64,000 bases of DNA from Thysanoteuthis rhombus (GCA_963457665.1 OY735212.1:6352237-6416236), one strand, 5' to 3'; shown: positions 10,802 to 23,399, numbered from the stretch's first letter. Numbers and translations: made by a program. The notes: generated by a model from the sequence alone, not told the origin.

Positions 10802-11639
10802 GAGAGCTGCAGGATATGAATAAAATTTGCTCTAGTTTTCATTGCTGGAGGCACATTTTGTTCCCAAAATATAAATATAAGCTTATGTACGTATGCAATA
10901 GTCTTCATTGTCAAATTTCTTGTATTTCTTGAGTTTTGACTTCGACTCATTTGTAACAGCAATGTAAACAACTTCATCAAAAAAACTGTTGACGTTATAC
11001 TTGAGTTACGTTCGCAAAAACTGACAACGAAGTCACTTAACTCAGGTTGACGTGTTCTTTAATAGGAATTACATGAAATAGTTGCTTGGCCTATGTACCA
11101 AGTCATAAAATCATCAGCGGCCGTTAAAAGTCCACTGCTGATTAAAAGCCTTACCCATCTCCCCTACGGATATGTACCTTTATTTCCATTCTGTTTCGAG
11201 TGTTTACATTGGACGAGCTTATCAAGCAAACGTTATTCTATCCTGCACGCGCCATTATCACGTCTCGTTCTATCCTTAAACAGCAAGTGTGACAAATTTA
11301 CTATGTAATAAATAATTATAAGAAATTTATTGCTACATTATTCTTCTCTGAATTTTTAATACGGAGTTTAATGATAACAAAAATATTTTGATTGTCCAAA
11401 CTGCATGGAACTCCACAAATCTCCATTATTCGCTGATAAAGGAGTTGGAATGGGGTACGTAGTTATGGAATAATATTGCATGGAGAACACAATCCTATTT
11501 TGTATATTTTTAGATTTTAATGAAGTAACGATCTTCGACCTTAGCGAAGTCAAACTTGTTCATACATGATATGTGGTTCTTTAAACTTTTTATGCGTATT
11601 AATCCCAGTAAGTCATTGATACAATAAAACAACAAGATG
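10802..11639. other. Unannotated AT-rich interval
   Basis: A 71-codon ATG-started frame at 11093-11308 (plus) has no recognisable domain and no supporting splice context, so I do not call it a gene. No repeats were recognised. Confidence 0.4.
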
Positions 11640-12570
11640 TAGACCTCATACACGTCAGAGTACTAAAACATATCAACCGACACGGCAGTTCCACCATCAG
11701 GTTACACTAAGACTCTGAGCCCATACAACTAAAAAGAAATGAGACAAGGTGATACCAGCTCACCCAAACTCTTCATAGCCTGCCTTGAGATGATCTTTGA
11801 AACAATGGGAACACAAAGGAATCAAGATAGACGGTGAATATCAAAGTAACTTCAGAATTGCTGACGACATCGTCCTCACTGCTATTCTACAAATAACATT
11901 AGACGAACTGAATGAAGCAAGCAAGAAGGTTGGCTTCCACATGGACTTCAACAAAAACAAATGTCATGTATAACAAATACATTTGCAATAAAGACAAATG
12001 ATCGAAATCGAGGATGCAAAGCTGGAGAAAGGAGACCATAAATCCATCAAGGACAGTGGGTCTCCAAGAAATCCTCAAAAGAAGAAATAAAGCGAAGAAT
12101 CACACTAGTTCAGCAAGCTTTCAGTAGAGCAAGCTCGACTTTCAAGAACACGAAAAGCCAATTAGTCCTTAAAAGACGAGTGTACAACCAATGTATTCTT
12201 CCGATAGTCACTTATGGAGCTGAAACGTAACTTTGCAACCTGCATGTAAGAGAATCATGCTCAACCTCACATGGAGAGATCATAAGATAGTGCTGTATAG
12301 CAGAGAAAAGACAGGAATCCGACACCATGGAAATGGTTAGAAAAATCAAATGCTAATGGGCTGAACGTGTTGCTAGAATGTCAGACAACCACCGGACATC
12401 ACGACTCGCAACGTGGATCCCGAGTGATCATTTGCGAAATTTTGGCCGACGGAAACGAAGATGGTATAACGAGCTAGATCAATTCAGAAAGTAAAGGCTC
12501 TGCAAGTCTTGGGGAAAGTCCATGTTCAATGATATACATTAAGAGGCTGCCGCTGCCGAATTTCATTAAT
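11640..12570 (+). mobile_element. Decayed RTE-like LINE: reverse transcriptase through C-terminus
   Basis: Read across several frames, the text preserves MRQGDTSSPKLFIACLEM-like residues, then FRIADDIVL, the F/Y-A-D-D polymerase box with its two catalytic aspartates. LDELNEASKKVGFHMDFN and KTNVMYNK follow, and finally an A/G-rich tail matching the other LINE 3' ends (GCTAGATCAATTCAGAAAGT). Multiple frameshifts and stops make it non-functional. This is the most complete copy of the family in the window. Confidence 0.75.
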
Positions 12571-12704
12571 CTGTAAGTACACTAAACGGTCTCAAAATTT
12601 TGACTGATGATTGTTTCAATTGAGGTTCTCTATTAAATAATTATAATTATAAAATGCAGTTGAATATAATTCCTAACCATGAATATCAAACTTACATTTT
12701 AATA

Positions 12705-14323
12705 CAGTGGTGTTGCACTAGCCGATGAATAATTATGAAGATTGAAATTTTAAAATTCTCTTTGTATTACCAGTGATGAGAAAATGAGTTCTGCTAACTC
12801 ATTCCCGCGAGCTACACATTAAATTTCAAAGAGCCGCTCTTTGGAATACATACAGTGCACCACAGAGCTTCACACTCGAATTAAAAAAGGTTGAATAAAT
12901 CCACTTTGATCTGGAATGATCCATCTAAATTTTAGATTTATTGGGTTGTTCATTTGAAAAAGCTCTGTCAATTAATACGAAATTGAGTGGTGCTCATGAG
13001 TTGAGCGGGTTTAACGAAATTTCTATCATTGAAAATTTGCATTACAACTAAACTTCGAAATCGCGATTATAAGGATTCAAAAATTCAATTCATCAGTTAC
13101 TGTTGCTGTTAAAAATGGTGTCAAGTCTTCACAGTGTGGAACAGAAATCAAAGGTCATATGACTTTTTAAACTTCGGAATCAGGGACTACTACAACGTGC
13201 AATAACTGAACAAATTCATTGAAGTCACACACGTGTGAGAATTATTCACATGATCCACATTATTATAGAGCCAAAAAAACCGAGGAGATAGACCCAAGGA
13301 AATGTCCTATTGTGATGAGAGGTCAGAGCATTGCAGCAAAGCCCTAATCAGTCTAATACCTTGTCTGAAAACAAAACCATATCTCTTTTTGAACTTTTTT
13401 GAAGACTGTCGGACGAAACACTAAAAGATAGAGATTCAGGCGCAGAGAGTGACTGCAGCGTCTTGCTCTGAAAAAGCTTTGCAAACAACACAGACAAAAA
13501 TTTGCAAGATTACATCCGACGTAGGATAAGGAGTGGCGTAGGGTCCTCCTTACACACGAGAAAAAGTTCAGCGTTGATGGACCAGATAGCTTTCGGTTCT
13601 ATTGGTACGACCCGAGAGGAACCTTTTCAAAGCGTGCAAGTACAGGTGGTGGGCCCATACTTTTGGCTGTTATAGCATATGGTGAAGAATGGCACTACAG
13701 TTTGATGAGAGGCGATTAAACGCGGCAGGACAGGTGGATCTGCAAAGCAAGGCAATTTTACTAGCAGAAGTTGTTCAGATTGGCGACCCATAGTTCATGT
13801 TTCAGCATGATAATGCTCCTGTTCACGTTGTAAGCGTAACCGAACGATTTCTACAGGAGCAGAGTGTAAAAGTCTTGATCTGACTGGTCAACAGCCCTAA
13901 TCTTGATATCACTGAAAATGTATAGAAATGGTCGACGAGAAAGGGTTTCGAAGGAGAGATCAATTTAATACGCTGCAGGAACTCAAAACAATCCTCGCTG
14001 ATTGGGATAAAATGCTCGGTGGATTCAATCATCACTTGGTTCAAAGTCCACCAAGTCTGTTTTTTTTTAATGTAATTGGCAATAATAGCGATTCAACAGA
14101 GTCACAACAATAAAACATTTCGGCAAAACATTTACTATAAAACTATAAAATTAGCTATGAGTTTAGAATTTTGCAGAACTTTTCCATCAATCGATTGGTG
14201 CTTCTGATCTAAATAGCCATTTGAAACCCTTTTTCGAAACAGTTTTGTTGAGGTAACTATGAGTATGTCTTTTTGTCCAAAATTTGCATATTTTTCAAGT
14301 TTGAGGTTTTGTTGAACACTGCC
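12705..14323 (+). mobile_element. Decayed Tc1-like DNA transposon
   Basis: A ~1.6-kb element is bounded by TA-CAGTGGTGTTGCACT and GTTGAACACTGCC-TA. The inverted-repeat match is weak beyond CAGTG, so the edges are tentative. The length is normal for the Tc1 group, and a decayed transposase lies inside at 13085-14112. Confidence 0.5.
13085..14112 (+). pseudogene. Tc1/Tc3-like transposase pseudogene
   Basis: The transposase catalyses cut-and-paste movement through a DDE catalytic core. With frame slips, EKKFSVDGPDSFRFYWYD and RASTGGGPILLAVIAYGEE mark the start of the catalytic domain. FQHDNAPVHV-like text follows, with the second acidic residue region, then VKVLI*LVNSPNLDITENV-like text. The frame at 13928-14113 (RRRDQFNTLQELKTI...LVQSPPSLFF) is the C-terminus. 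An N-terminal helix-turn-helix region is barely visible (VEQKSKVI, LRNQGLLQRAI). In-frame stops, a TAA after MRGD and at least three frameshifts make it dead. Confidence 0.7.
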
Positions 14324-14392
14324 TAAATACAATGAAGTCTGTACTCATCAACAAATAGCTAATACATTTTCATGCTCATTCAGGAGTCAGGA

Positions 14393-14492
<100 letters not shown>

Positions 14493-14639
14493 CGTAGGCT
14501 TCAGGTGTTTTCTTTCCTGACCTAATTAGAATTGTCTGACTTATACATTCCACACTCAGTCGACACATTGGTGTGTGCTGCTTCTTTGATTTTCATAGGT
14601 TTTCAACTGCATTCAGTGAAAAAAAATCCATAATCAAAG

Positions 14640-14826
14640 GCGAGATAGGAAAGACTGGAATGGCTGACCATATCTGGAGGAAGGCAAACACTATCCTCTA
14701 TGGGAAGAAAACCGAATAATAGACACAGGACGCTGTAGGAATCTGAGGAAAATCAAAGAAGCAGCACACATCAACATGTCAAGTGAATTTAAAAGTCAAT
14801 CCGATGTTGCTTCCGCTACAGAGGAA
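14640..14826 (+). mobile_element. Possible Penelope-like element C-terminal fragment
   Basis: One frame reads GKTGMADHIWRKANTILYGK and, after a frame slip, IIDTGRCRNLRKIKEAAHIN. From memory this pattern (EH or DH, a Trp, then an R..KIKEAxxI helix) resembles the end of the GIY-YIG endonuclease domain of Penelope-like retroelements. The copy is short and broken, and the assignment is by pattern only. The following 14830-16090 interval has a (TG)n tract and no gene. Confidence 0.4.
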
Positions 14827-15095
14827 TAGAAAGAAAAACACCCGAATCAAGAGTTATTGGCGTTGATACTTTTAGAGAAAAATCTTGTTTACTGCTATCA
14901 GATTTGGAAATCACACCTGAAGAAGGCCATAGAAGGATCGGGTGGAATATTGTGTTACAACAAGAAGGACTTCAATAGTCCGAAAAACCCTTTAAATGTT
15001 GATGACCCTTCTCAAAACGATTGACAAGAATGGAATCGTTCTTGGGCTGTCTCTAATTTAATCGAAACAAACGGATAAACACACCTCTCTTTCTC

Positions 15096-15096
<1 letters not shown>

Positions 15097-15132
<36 letters not shown>
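15097..15132. repeat. (TG)n microsatellite
   Basis: 18 TG units. Confidence 0.95.
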
Positions 15133-15133
<1 letters not shown>

Positions 15134-16109
15134 TCATATTTATGCATCTGTTTGTGTGATACAGAGATTGTCCTTGGCACCGGTAACACGGGCAGTAGCC
15201 CGGGTGCCAAGTGATGGGGGGTGCCTCTCTGTGTCTCTAACAGTAAGACTTCCGAAATGCAAATTTAAAGAAAAATGAAAAAAAAAAATACAAATTAAAA
15301 ACATTTTAAATAAGAAAACTACTTGATATGATGTCGGATCTTTTTTAGGAGTATAGAATAACAAGCTGGGGTTTTCCAGGAAAGAATGATGAAAAAACTT
15401 GTTTTCTGTTAGTAGTTCGCACAGCAAAGCGGACTAATGAATTCAAATTGTACTCATATGTTATTGAGGCGTTTTGATCAGGATTAAGGTTGAAGATTGA
15501 GTAGAATTTTTACTCCAAGAAAAATGTGTTTGTTGTCAGGTTAGGGTTAGATTCCTTAAAAGGTACTACCATCTGGCCAAACTGACATAATATGATACAT
15601 AAGCATTGAAAAAGCAATTCACATCGTAGTTACGAATAACAGATAGAAAATAAGAGTTAAGTTTAGCATTATATTTCATTTTGAATTGACCCTCTTATAA
15701 AACCATTAAATGTTTCCTTTCTCAAGACTGGCAAATTCCTGGAAATTTTGATGGTTGAAAGCGCATGAAATTAAAAGAGGAAAACAAGACAAAACAAAAT
15801 AAAAACTTTAGTTTTTTCTCTGTCTGATTTTGTAATCAGCCCACTGATTGTATTTTCCTTGTTTCTAAACACTGTTTGTATTGTTTCGTTCACTGATTTT
15901 TTGAGCAATAAAAGCAGTCTTTTTCACGTGAGGGCAAATAAAACAAAAATCAACGAATTCTTCTAGGAATGTGTGTTGTGCGTAAATTGAGGCATGTTGA
16001 CTTAAAGTGAGCCTTTGTTTCCCGCTGTGATCGGTAATTCTTGATTTTTGATAGTACAAACCTGCGCACACTTTAGAACTTTATAGAATAGATACCATAT
16101 TTAAAATGG

Positions 16110-17140
16110 CAAACATTCTTCGCAGGAATAATGGAAACACATATAAAACGTGAACATAAGAGAAATACACGTCATCCATGGCAATAACGGGAACAGATGT
16201 ACAACGTAGAGATGTATACGTTCTTTGTAACAGTGATTAAACGCATGCAAAATGTGAGGATAGGAGAGATGTATATTTTTTTTTGCAACAGCAATGGAAA
16301 AGTGCATGCAATGAGGATAGGAGAGATGGGCTTTTTTGTAGTAGTAATATAAACACATGCATAACATGAGGATTGAACAGATGTACGTTCTCTGACATAG
16401 TAATGGAGGCAAATGCAACACGTCCGGATAGGGGAGAGATTGAGGATATGAGAGATGTGCGTTCTCCGTATCAGTAATACAAACTCATTCATGGTGTGAG
16501 GATAAGACAGACGCCCTTAATTCGTAGCAGTAATGGGAAAACGTGAAAAAGATTAAGATTCGAGGGATGTACGTTCGTCGTTGCACTGATGGGAACAGAT
16601 GCATAACGTGAGGAGAGAGGCACGTTCTTTGTAGCACTAATGGGAACAGATGCATAACCTAATGAGAGGAGAGATGTGCGTTCTTTGTAGGACTAATGGG
16701 AACAGATGCATAACGTGAGGAGAGGAGAGATATGCGTTCTTTGTAGCACTAATGGGAACAGATGCATAACGTGAGGAGAGATGCACGTTCTTTGTAGCAC
16801 TAATGATAACAGATGCATAACGTGAGGAGAGGAGAGATGCACGTTCTTTGTAGCACTAGTGGGAACAGATGCATAACGTGAGGAGAGATGCACGTTCTTT
16901 GTAGCACTAATGATAACAGATGCATAACGTGAGGAGAGGAGAGATGCACGTTCTTTGTAGCACTAATGGGAACAGATGCATAACGCGAGGAGAGGAGAGA
17001 TGCACATTCTTTGTAGCACTAATGGGAACGGATGCAAAACGTGAGGAGAGAAAAGATGTGTGTTCTTAGTCGCTTTAATAGGAACAGATGCATAACGTGA
17101 GGAGAGGAGAAATGTACGTTCTTTATAGCAGTAATGTTTA
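16110..17140 (+). repeat. 56-bp minisatellite array (~18 units)
   Basis: Units contain CACGTTCTTTGTAGCACTAA, TGGGAACAGATGCATAACGT and GAGGAGAGGAGAGATG. GTTCTTTG starts fall at 16624, 16680, 16736, 16787, 16843, 16894 and 16950, then (with point changes) 17006, 17062 and 17118. The period is therefore 56 bp with 51-bp variants lacking one GGAGA. The left half (16110-16600) is more diverged. A 56-bp unit shifts frame each time, so minus-strand open frames here are artefacts. Confidence 0.9.
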
Positions 17141-17340
17141 TGAACACTATCAAAGAGCAGAAAGGACTCTGACGTATAATTGATCAATTAGAAGACTTTG
17201 GGGAATATATCGATTGGCTTTTATTTGAAAAAAATCGACATGGCAGATAAGAGGGACAACAGCAACTGTATCACATGTGTCTTGCGTGTTGTGTTGTGGA
17301 ACAAATATGTTAGTTAACCGAAATAATTCATAATAAATAA

Positions 17341-17441
17341 GAATGAATGGGAAGAGAAGGAGGAGGAGGAGAAAAGTCGAAAAGGAAAAGAAGAGGGAAG
17401 ACGGTGAGAAGACAAAGAAGGGAGGAATAATACTAATAATA

Positions 17442-17512
<71 letters not shown>

Positions 17513-17850
17513 AAGAAGAAGAAGAAGAAAGATAAAAAGATGAAGAAAAAGAAGGAGAAAAAGAAGTAGTACGAGGAGGAGGAGTAGTAGAATGAAAACA
17601 GAAAAGGAGAGGGAATAGGGAAGGAGCAAATGAAGGAGGTGGAAATGGAAAAGAAGGATAAAGAGAAGGAGAAGGAAAAGAAGAAGGGAAGGAAACAAAG
17701 AAGTTGAGAAGGAGGAGCAGAATAAAAACGGAAAAGAAGGGGAAAAAGGGGGTTTGGAGAGAAGAAAGAGGAAAAAGAGACAAAGGAAAAATAAAAGAAG
17801 AAAAATCAAGTGAAGGAAGACGAGGAGAAGAAGGAGAAGTAAAAAAAAAA
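17341..17850 (+). repeat. ~500-bp polypurine tract with (AAT)n and (AAG)n core
   Basis: Almost every base on the plus strand is A or G apart from the embedded (AAT)n at 17427-17483, which runs directly into (AAG)n at 17484-17528. A 244-codon minus-strand frame through it is low-complexity Leu/Ser/Phe and is not a gene. Confidence 0.9.
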
Positions 17851-17884
17851 GGGTCATAACCGAATGTGTTTGTGCTCGTTGCAA

Positions 17885-18816
<932 letters not shown>

Positions 18817-19050
18817 GTGTTAGAGGGATATAGCTATTTCAGAAGACCATATTCTTTACGGGTGTGATTTCTTCAGTTTATTTTGGCGTTCCACCAGCGC
18901 ATTATGGCTCTTTTAAAAAAAGTTTAAAATAACTTATACTTTCTTAAAAAGACCAAAATGCACCGACGAAACGTCCAAACATACCAAAGAAATCTCATTT
19001 GGTCTTTTAAACTCGTCATTACAATCTAATATTATCGAATAAATAATAGT

Positions 19051-19055
<5 letters not shown>

Positions 19056-19105
<50 letters not shown>
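19056..19105. repeat. (TA)n microsatellite
   Basis: About 25 TA units. Confidence 0.95.
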
Positions 19106-19107
<2 letters not shown>

Positions 19108-19486
19108 AGTGAGAAATTCCCCGATACGCGTTTCTTTATTCAACCTTTTATTAAGAGTGGTAGATTATTTTCAGTTTCAATCTAGTTAACAGTTGAGCCA
19201 AGAAACACGTGTCGGGTGATTTCTCTCCCAAATCCTCAGTATATACAATATGATTATCGATCAACGTATGGCTCAACACTTATGCCTATGATCAGAGTTT
19301 ATGTGGGCACCGCTTACGATCAAAGTTCCACTCCCGGGTACTTCTGCTTAGGATTAAAGTGCAGTATATGCGTGCCGGTTCGAAGTACACATTATATACA
19401 AGGTACGTCCATAAAGAGACCGAACTTTTTTTTCCTGCATGAACTGGGATTCAATTAACAATGTGGACACACACTGAATTGGTTTC

Positions 19487-19682
19487 ACAGTTTATGCACA
19501 GGTTTTTATTTTGAAAACTTGGACTTTTAAAGTGATCACCGTCCAACAAAAGCTTAGAATAGCAATTTATTCGTTACGCTCCCCTCTTGCCAATTTCTTA
19601 ATTAGTCATCCCCAACAGTGTATTTTGCCTGATGATATTGGTCACATATCAGTTTCTATTGAATGACTAACCACAACTGTGC
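19487..19682 (+). repeat. Rep1, 3' half
   Basis: TTAAAGTGATCACCGTCCAA through CATCCCCAACAGTGT to TGAATGACTAACCACAACTG. Just upstream (19400-19430) TACAAGGTACGTCCATAAAG resembles the end of a mariner-type element, but no second end was found. Confidence 0.7.
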
Positions 19683-20195
19683 CTTAGAATTCAATTTCCC
19701 TTTTGGATCTTGCCAATACGGGTGCGTGTCGCGACTGAATCTATTTCACATATCGCAAAACATGGTCAACTAAGCAGAAATGTGATACATGGAGCCCAAT
19801 CAGGGCCAGCCATGGCTGTGGCTAGCGTAAGGGCACTACTGAAGCTATTCAATTGATTTCATCGATTGGAACTTTCAGCTTCGATTTCAAACCCTTATAT
19901 CAATGTCTATCATAACTGAGAGAATAAGTGAGAAGCACAGATTTTCAGAAGTTGTAGGGACCCAGAAAGACAAAAGCTCAGTATAAAAATGGCACTCCCC
20001 TAATATTTAATGAAATGAAAATTGCAATGCCATATATTTATATACATGTTAAAGAAATGGATATATGACCCAACAAAATGATTATAAATCGCGTTATATT
20101 ATATTGAAACTCTTACTTAAAATGATCTCCCGTTGTTACACATTTCATGTATAACTTGGCCTTGATAATGTAAATACACTGTGACCCTTGGGATG

Positions 20196-20317
20196 TATAT
20201 ATATATATATATAAACAAACTCTATTTGAAACAGCCAACGGTAATGCAAATATATATATATATATATATATATAATGCATTATTTTTGTCTAGTTGAAAC
20301 AGCCAACGGTAATGCAA

Positions 20318-20384
<67 letters not shown>

Positions 20385-20402
20385 ATGCATTATTTTTGTC
20401 AT
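20196..20402 (+). repeat. Tandem duplication containing three (TA)n tracts
   Basis: GAAACAGCCAACGGTAATGC occurs at 20228 and 20295, and TAATGCATTATTTTTGTC at 20273 and about 20383. Each unit embeds its own TA tract (20251-20274 and 20320-20381); a third lies at 20196-20212. The tracts differ greatly in length between otherwise near-identical units. Confidence 0.85.
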
Positions 20403-20749
20403 GTTTTCTATTGAGATAGTTTTTTGAATTTAGACTCGGTAGGCACTTTAGATGAAAAGAAGAAAAAAGGCTGGGGTTCAAGCCCCTCAAGCCGTGCGTG
20501 GATAGGATAGTCATTTTTTGCCATTAGCGGAATACAGAGAGAATTAGATAATCGATCACGCATCTATCTATCCTACTGCTGTTCCAGCAATTAAACAAGG
20601 TTCAAACAGTTGGCAACGTGACAGTATAAAGAGAGGGTTAGATTCATGATGTTTGTCAAAGACCAGGACAAGTTGGAGGTTGGAGTTCACTCAGTTTTCC
20701 CATCATAACGACAACAGGATCAATGTTCATGTATAACTGAGGGGAGTGA

Positions 20750-21045
20750 AATCTTTGTTGTTCTTCTGTCCCGTCCCGTTAGATCAAACCGAGGAACAGA
20801 ATCAAAATTCCCTGCACCTTGATTTGAAATCCGAGTCAAGTGATCTGAAGGCTGCTCTCTAACCGACTAAGCCAAAATGACAAATCTCTCATATCTCCGA
20901 AAATTTAAGTGACATTTAAACGTATCCCTCCCTTATAAATACATTTATACTATAATTTTATATTAATCATTATATAATACAAAAACTGCGGTAATCATCT
21001 TCAGTTGGAATAAAAGAAGAAGCAGAGTTTGACCCTGTAGCAACC
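20750..21045 (-). repeat. tRNA-derived SINE (family A)
   Basis: On the minus strand, TTTTGGCTTAGTCGGTTAGA is a good A box region (TGGCTTAGTCGG). A decayed B box lies in CGGATTTCAAATCAAGG. Upstream in the same orientation is GGTCAAACTCTGC...TTCCAACTGAAGATGATT, the same module that precedes the tRNA-like part at 9325. Confidence 0.6.
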
Positions 21046-21514
21046 AGACATGTTCATTTGCATGAATAGTGATATCAGCTATTAGACGTTGAGCATAATT
21101 CAGCGACTCCATTTTCCCTTCTATAACGAATATATGCGTATTTTATGCAACTAAAAATCTACAAAACATGGAGAAAAGGAAAGAGTTAGTCCATTTATTA
21201 TAAAATATCACAAAAATGGCAGAAAGAAAATTTCATAACAAGTTGAATGTATAATTTCAAAGATTTACATAGAAAATAGCATTTTCGATTTATTTCTCTC
21301 TGGCCTCTTTCCTTGGAATCGCCACCTTTGCAAATTCAGCTTCAAGACCCTTTTATCACGTATTTTCGTCTCCTCCTCCATTGAAGAGTTCCCTGCTAGG
21401 CGAATATGGGACTTTTTTTTCACGTTCTCAATGAATGGAGCAGCGAACGCCCTTTATACTGGAATTTCAATGATCTTTCTTTTGTAGGTAGCTCTTGATT
21501 TGTTTTTTGTCCAG

Positions 21515-21725
21515 GCACGTAAACGTTAACGATTTTTCGCAAAAACATCAGCTGAGGATTCTCTTAATTCTGTGTGTATTTTGTTTGCTTAGCCCCCAGC
21601 TTTTAGAATCATACAATTGCGCTGATTTGACCACGGCAGTGATTGAAGGGAACTTCCAGATGGAATGCATTCTGTTGAAAATTCTCTTCGCTCTTTACGT
21701 CGTTAGTTCAGTACATAAACAATAA
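21515..21725 (+). CDS. Possible exon with hydrophobic N-terminus (tentative)
   Basis: TTTGTTTTTTGTCCAG ending at 21514 could be a splice acceptor. It is followed by an open frame to TAA at 21723-21725. The frame has two hydrophobic stretches, LRILLILCVFCLLSPQLL and CILLKILFALYVVSS, with SYNCADLTTAVIEGNF between them. No ATG initiates it, no homologue comes to mind, and AT-rich DNA easily makes such frames. Treat it as a weak candidate for a membrane or secreted peptide exon. The interval 21046-21514 shows nothing else. Confidence 0.2.
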
Positions 21726-22429
21726 CAGTAGCCTCTCCACTGAGAAAAAAAATATGTATTCAAAAACGGCATTTCGCTATTTCTGCAATCCATAGTAGAG
21801 AGGAGAATTCAATAGATCGTAAATGCCATGAATTTTCTGAATCAGCTAATAAATACATGGCATTTTAAGCGATAGATTCTATTTTGGACTAGCTTTCATA
21901 ATTTTTTTGGCTCACCTGAAAAGCTTTTATCTCTCTGGCTCCATCAATATGCAGGGATCTGGGCGTCCGTTGAGGATGGGGGGGGGGTCAACCGGGGAAT
22001 TTCCCCGAACCCCTGGAGCAGGTCTTCTCACCTAGGGTGATGTAGTTTGAAAGTTGGAACCACACAGTCAACAGAGGCTGATGGTGCTGTACAATTGTTT
22101 TATGTAACCCCAACCTAATGTACCCATATAAATAGATGTTAATATTCTGCGCTGGTAATAGGATTGCTGCTAAGATACAATCAAAATATACGTCATTTTG
22201 CCCCCCTGCCCCCCTGAGTAAGTGGCAGCGAACATCGATGTGTTGAGGCCAATTGTTCAGGAAGAATCGAAATTTATTGAACCATCGTTGAAAATGGTTC
22301 TATGATTAATCAATTAATTATTTAATTAATAAGTGCATATGTTTGTGTGTTTGTTGATGTGTTTTTTCATGTGCTTTCTTGTTTGTGTGTTCCAACACTC
22401 TTGGTCATACTGTTCTGTCCACGGACTTG

Positions 22430-22612
22430 AAAATTGGCATCAGTACTCCACTGGAGCCTTGTTAAAATATTTTAAAAGTAATCACCACAAAACAAAAGTC
22501 AAGAGATGTAATATATTCATTGATCACCCTTTTCTTCAATTTGATCACCCAAAAACAACATGCTGCCAAAAGTAACAGTTTCTATTGAGTAACTAAGCAG
22601 ACTTAATTTAGC
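22430..22612 (+). repeat. Solo unit of the 1-430 repeat fused to Rep1 3' end
   Basis: GACTTGAAAATTGGCATCAG and TACTCCA at 22430-22452 match the array at the start of the window. It continues at once into Rep1 text (TTCATTGATCACCC, ACATGCTGCCAAAAG, TTTCTATTGAGTAACTAAGC). The join suggests the two modules may belong to one longer element. Confidence 0.6.
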
Positions 22613-22689
22613 TGTAATCATTTTCTTTTTGAGTTATCTCACATAATACATAGAAATTCCTTATCAGGAAAGTATAAAAAAGTAAGTGG

Positions 22690-22940
22690 TTGCCTACACA
22701 TACAAAATTACTACTTGATCGACCCTTCAATGCACGGAAAATACTTAAAATTGATAAGCACCCGAGATGGCGTAACTCATTCCAACCTGTGCTATTTTAC
22801 CCGTAGCTTTGTATATGCGTGTGTGTGTGTGGGAAGATCTATGCATTTTTCAAAGTCACTGGTGCAAAGTGAACACATATTGTCTCCATTCGAGTTTGAA
22901 CACGGCTCGCCGTGTCCATTCTCTGAGTCAAGAACATATG
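22690..22940 (-). repeat. tRNA-derived SINE (family B)
   Basis: On the minus strand AGAGAATGGACACGGCGAGC is followed by CGTGTTCAAACTCGAATGG, a strong B box (GTTCAAACTC). The same head occurs at 47745-48002 (minus) and 60036 (plus). Confidence 0.6.
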
Positions 22941-23166
22941 TTGTTCTATAAAAGAAAGGAAGTGAAACTGAAAGTTTGGTATTCGGACCGAAATATCGCT
23001 TCCGAGAAGCTTTGTTGAAGACAGAAAATTACATTTGAACGTACATCATTGATTTGTCTCTCTTTGAAACTTTCATCATTTCAGCTAGCCTTTAACATCT
23101 CATCCAAAACCTCCTAAATATTCAATACACTTTTCCCACCCTTTTCAGTCTTATTCCTATTCATAG

Positions 23167-23397
23167 GTCTTTTTTTTGTGGATATATTTAGTTTTCGCAC
23201 TTCTCTGCTCTTGGCTCGCGGTCCCCAGCTCCTGGTCTACCACAAGCTGTGGGCATTCAACTGACACTAACAAAGGCATTGGTGTCAAAGACGAAACATC
23301 AACTGATGAGGAAAACCAAAAGACGAAACCAGAAATTGTTGTTGACAAATTCAAGCAAGCAATTAATGGAGTTAGAAGTTCAATAGGAAAAGTTTAA
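23167..23397 (+). CDS. Candidate terminal exon of a small secreted protein
   Basis: The exon would begin after CCTATTCATAG (AG at 23165-23166), behind the pyrimidine-rich CTTTTCCCACCCTTTTCAG, and run 76 codons to TAA at 23395-23397. The encoded text starts VFFLWIYLVFALLCSWLAVP, a convincing hydrophobic signal-type segment ending in SSWS. It then turns hydrophilic and acidic (KDETSTDEENQKTK) and ends in an amphipathic KFKQAINGVRSSIGKV. There is no ATG in the exon, so the start would lie in an upstream exon. Overlapping AATAAA signals lie at 23878-23887, and a 5 x 73-bp array lies between stop and signal. I do not recognise the family. Splice signals and composition are suggestive only. Confidence 0.4.
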   Translation, partial: VFFLWIYLVFALLCSWLAVPSSWSTTSCGHSTDTNKGIGVKDETSTDEENQKTKPEIVVDKFKQAINGVRSSIGKV

Positions 23398-23399
23398 AC

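Noticed and set aside
17150..17884. 244-codon minus-strand frame
   Set aside because: It is the reverse of a polypurine tract; the product is Leu/Ser/Phe low-complexity with Ile runs from (AAT)n.
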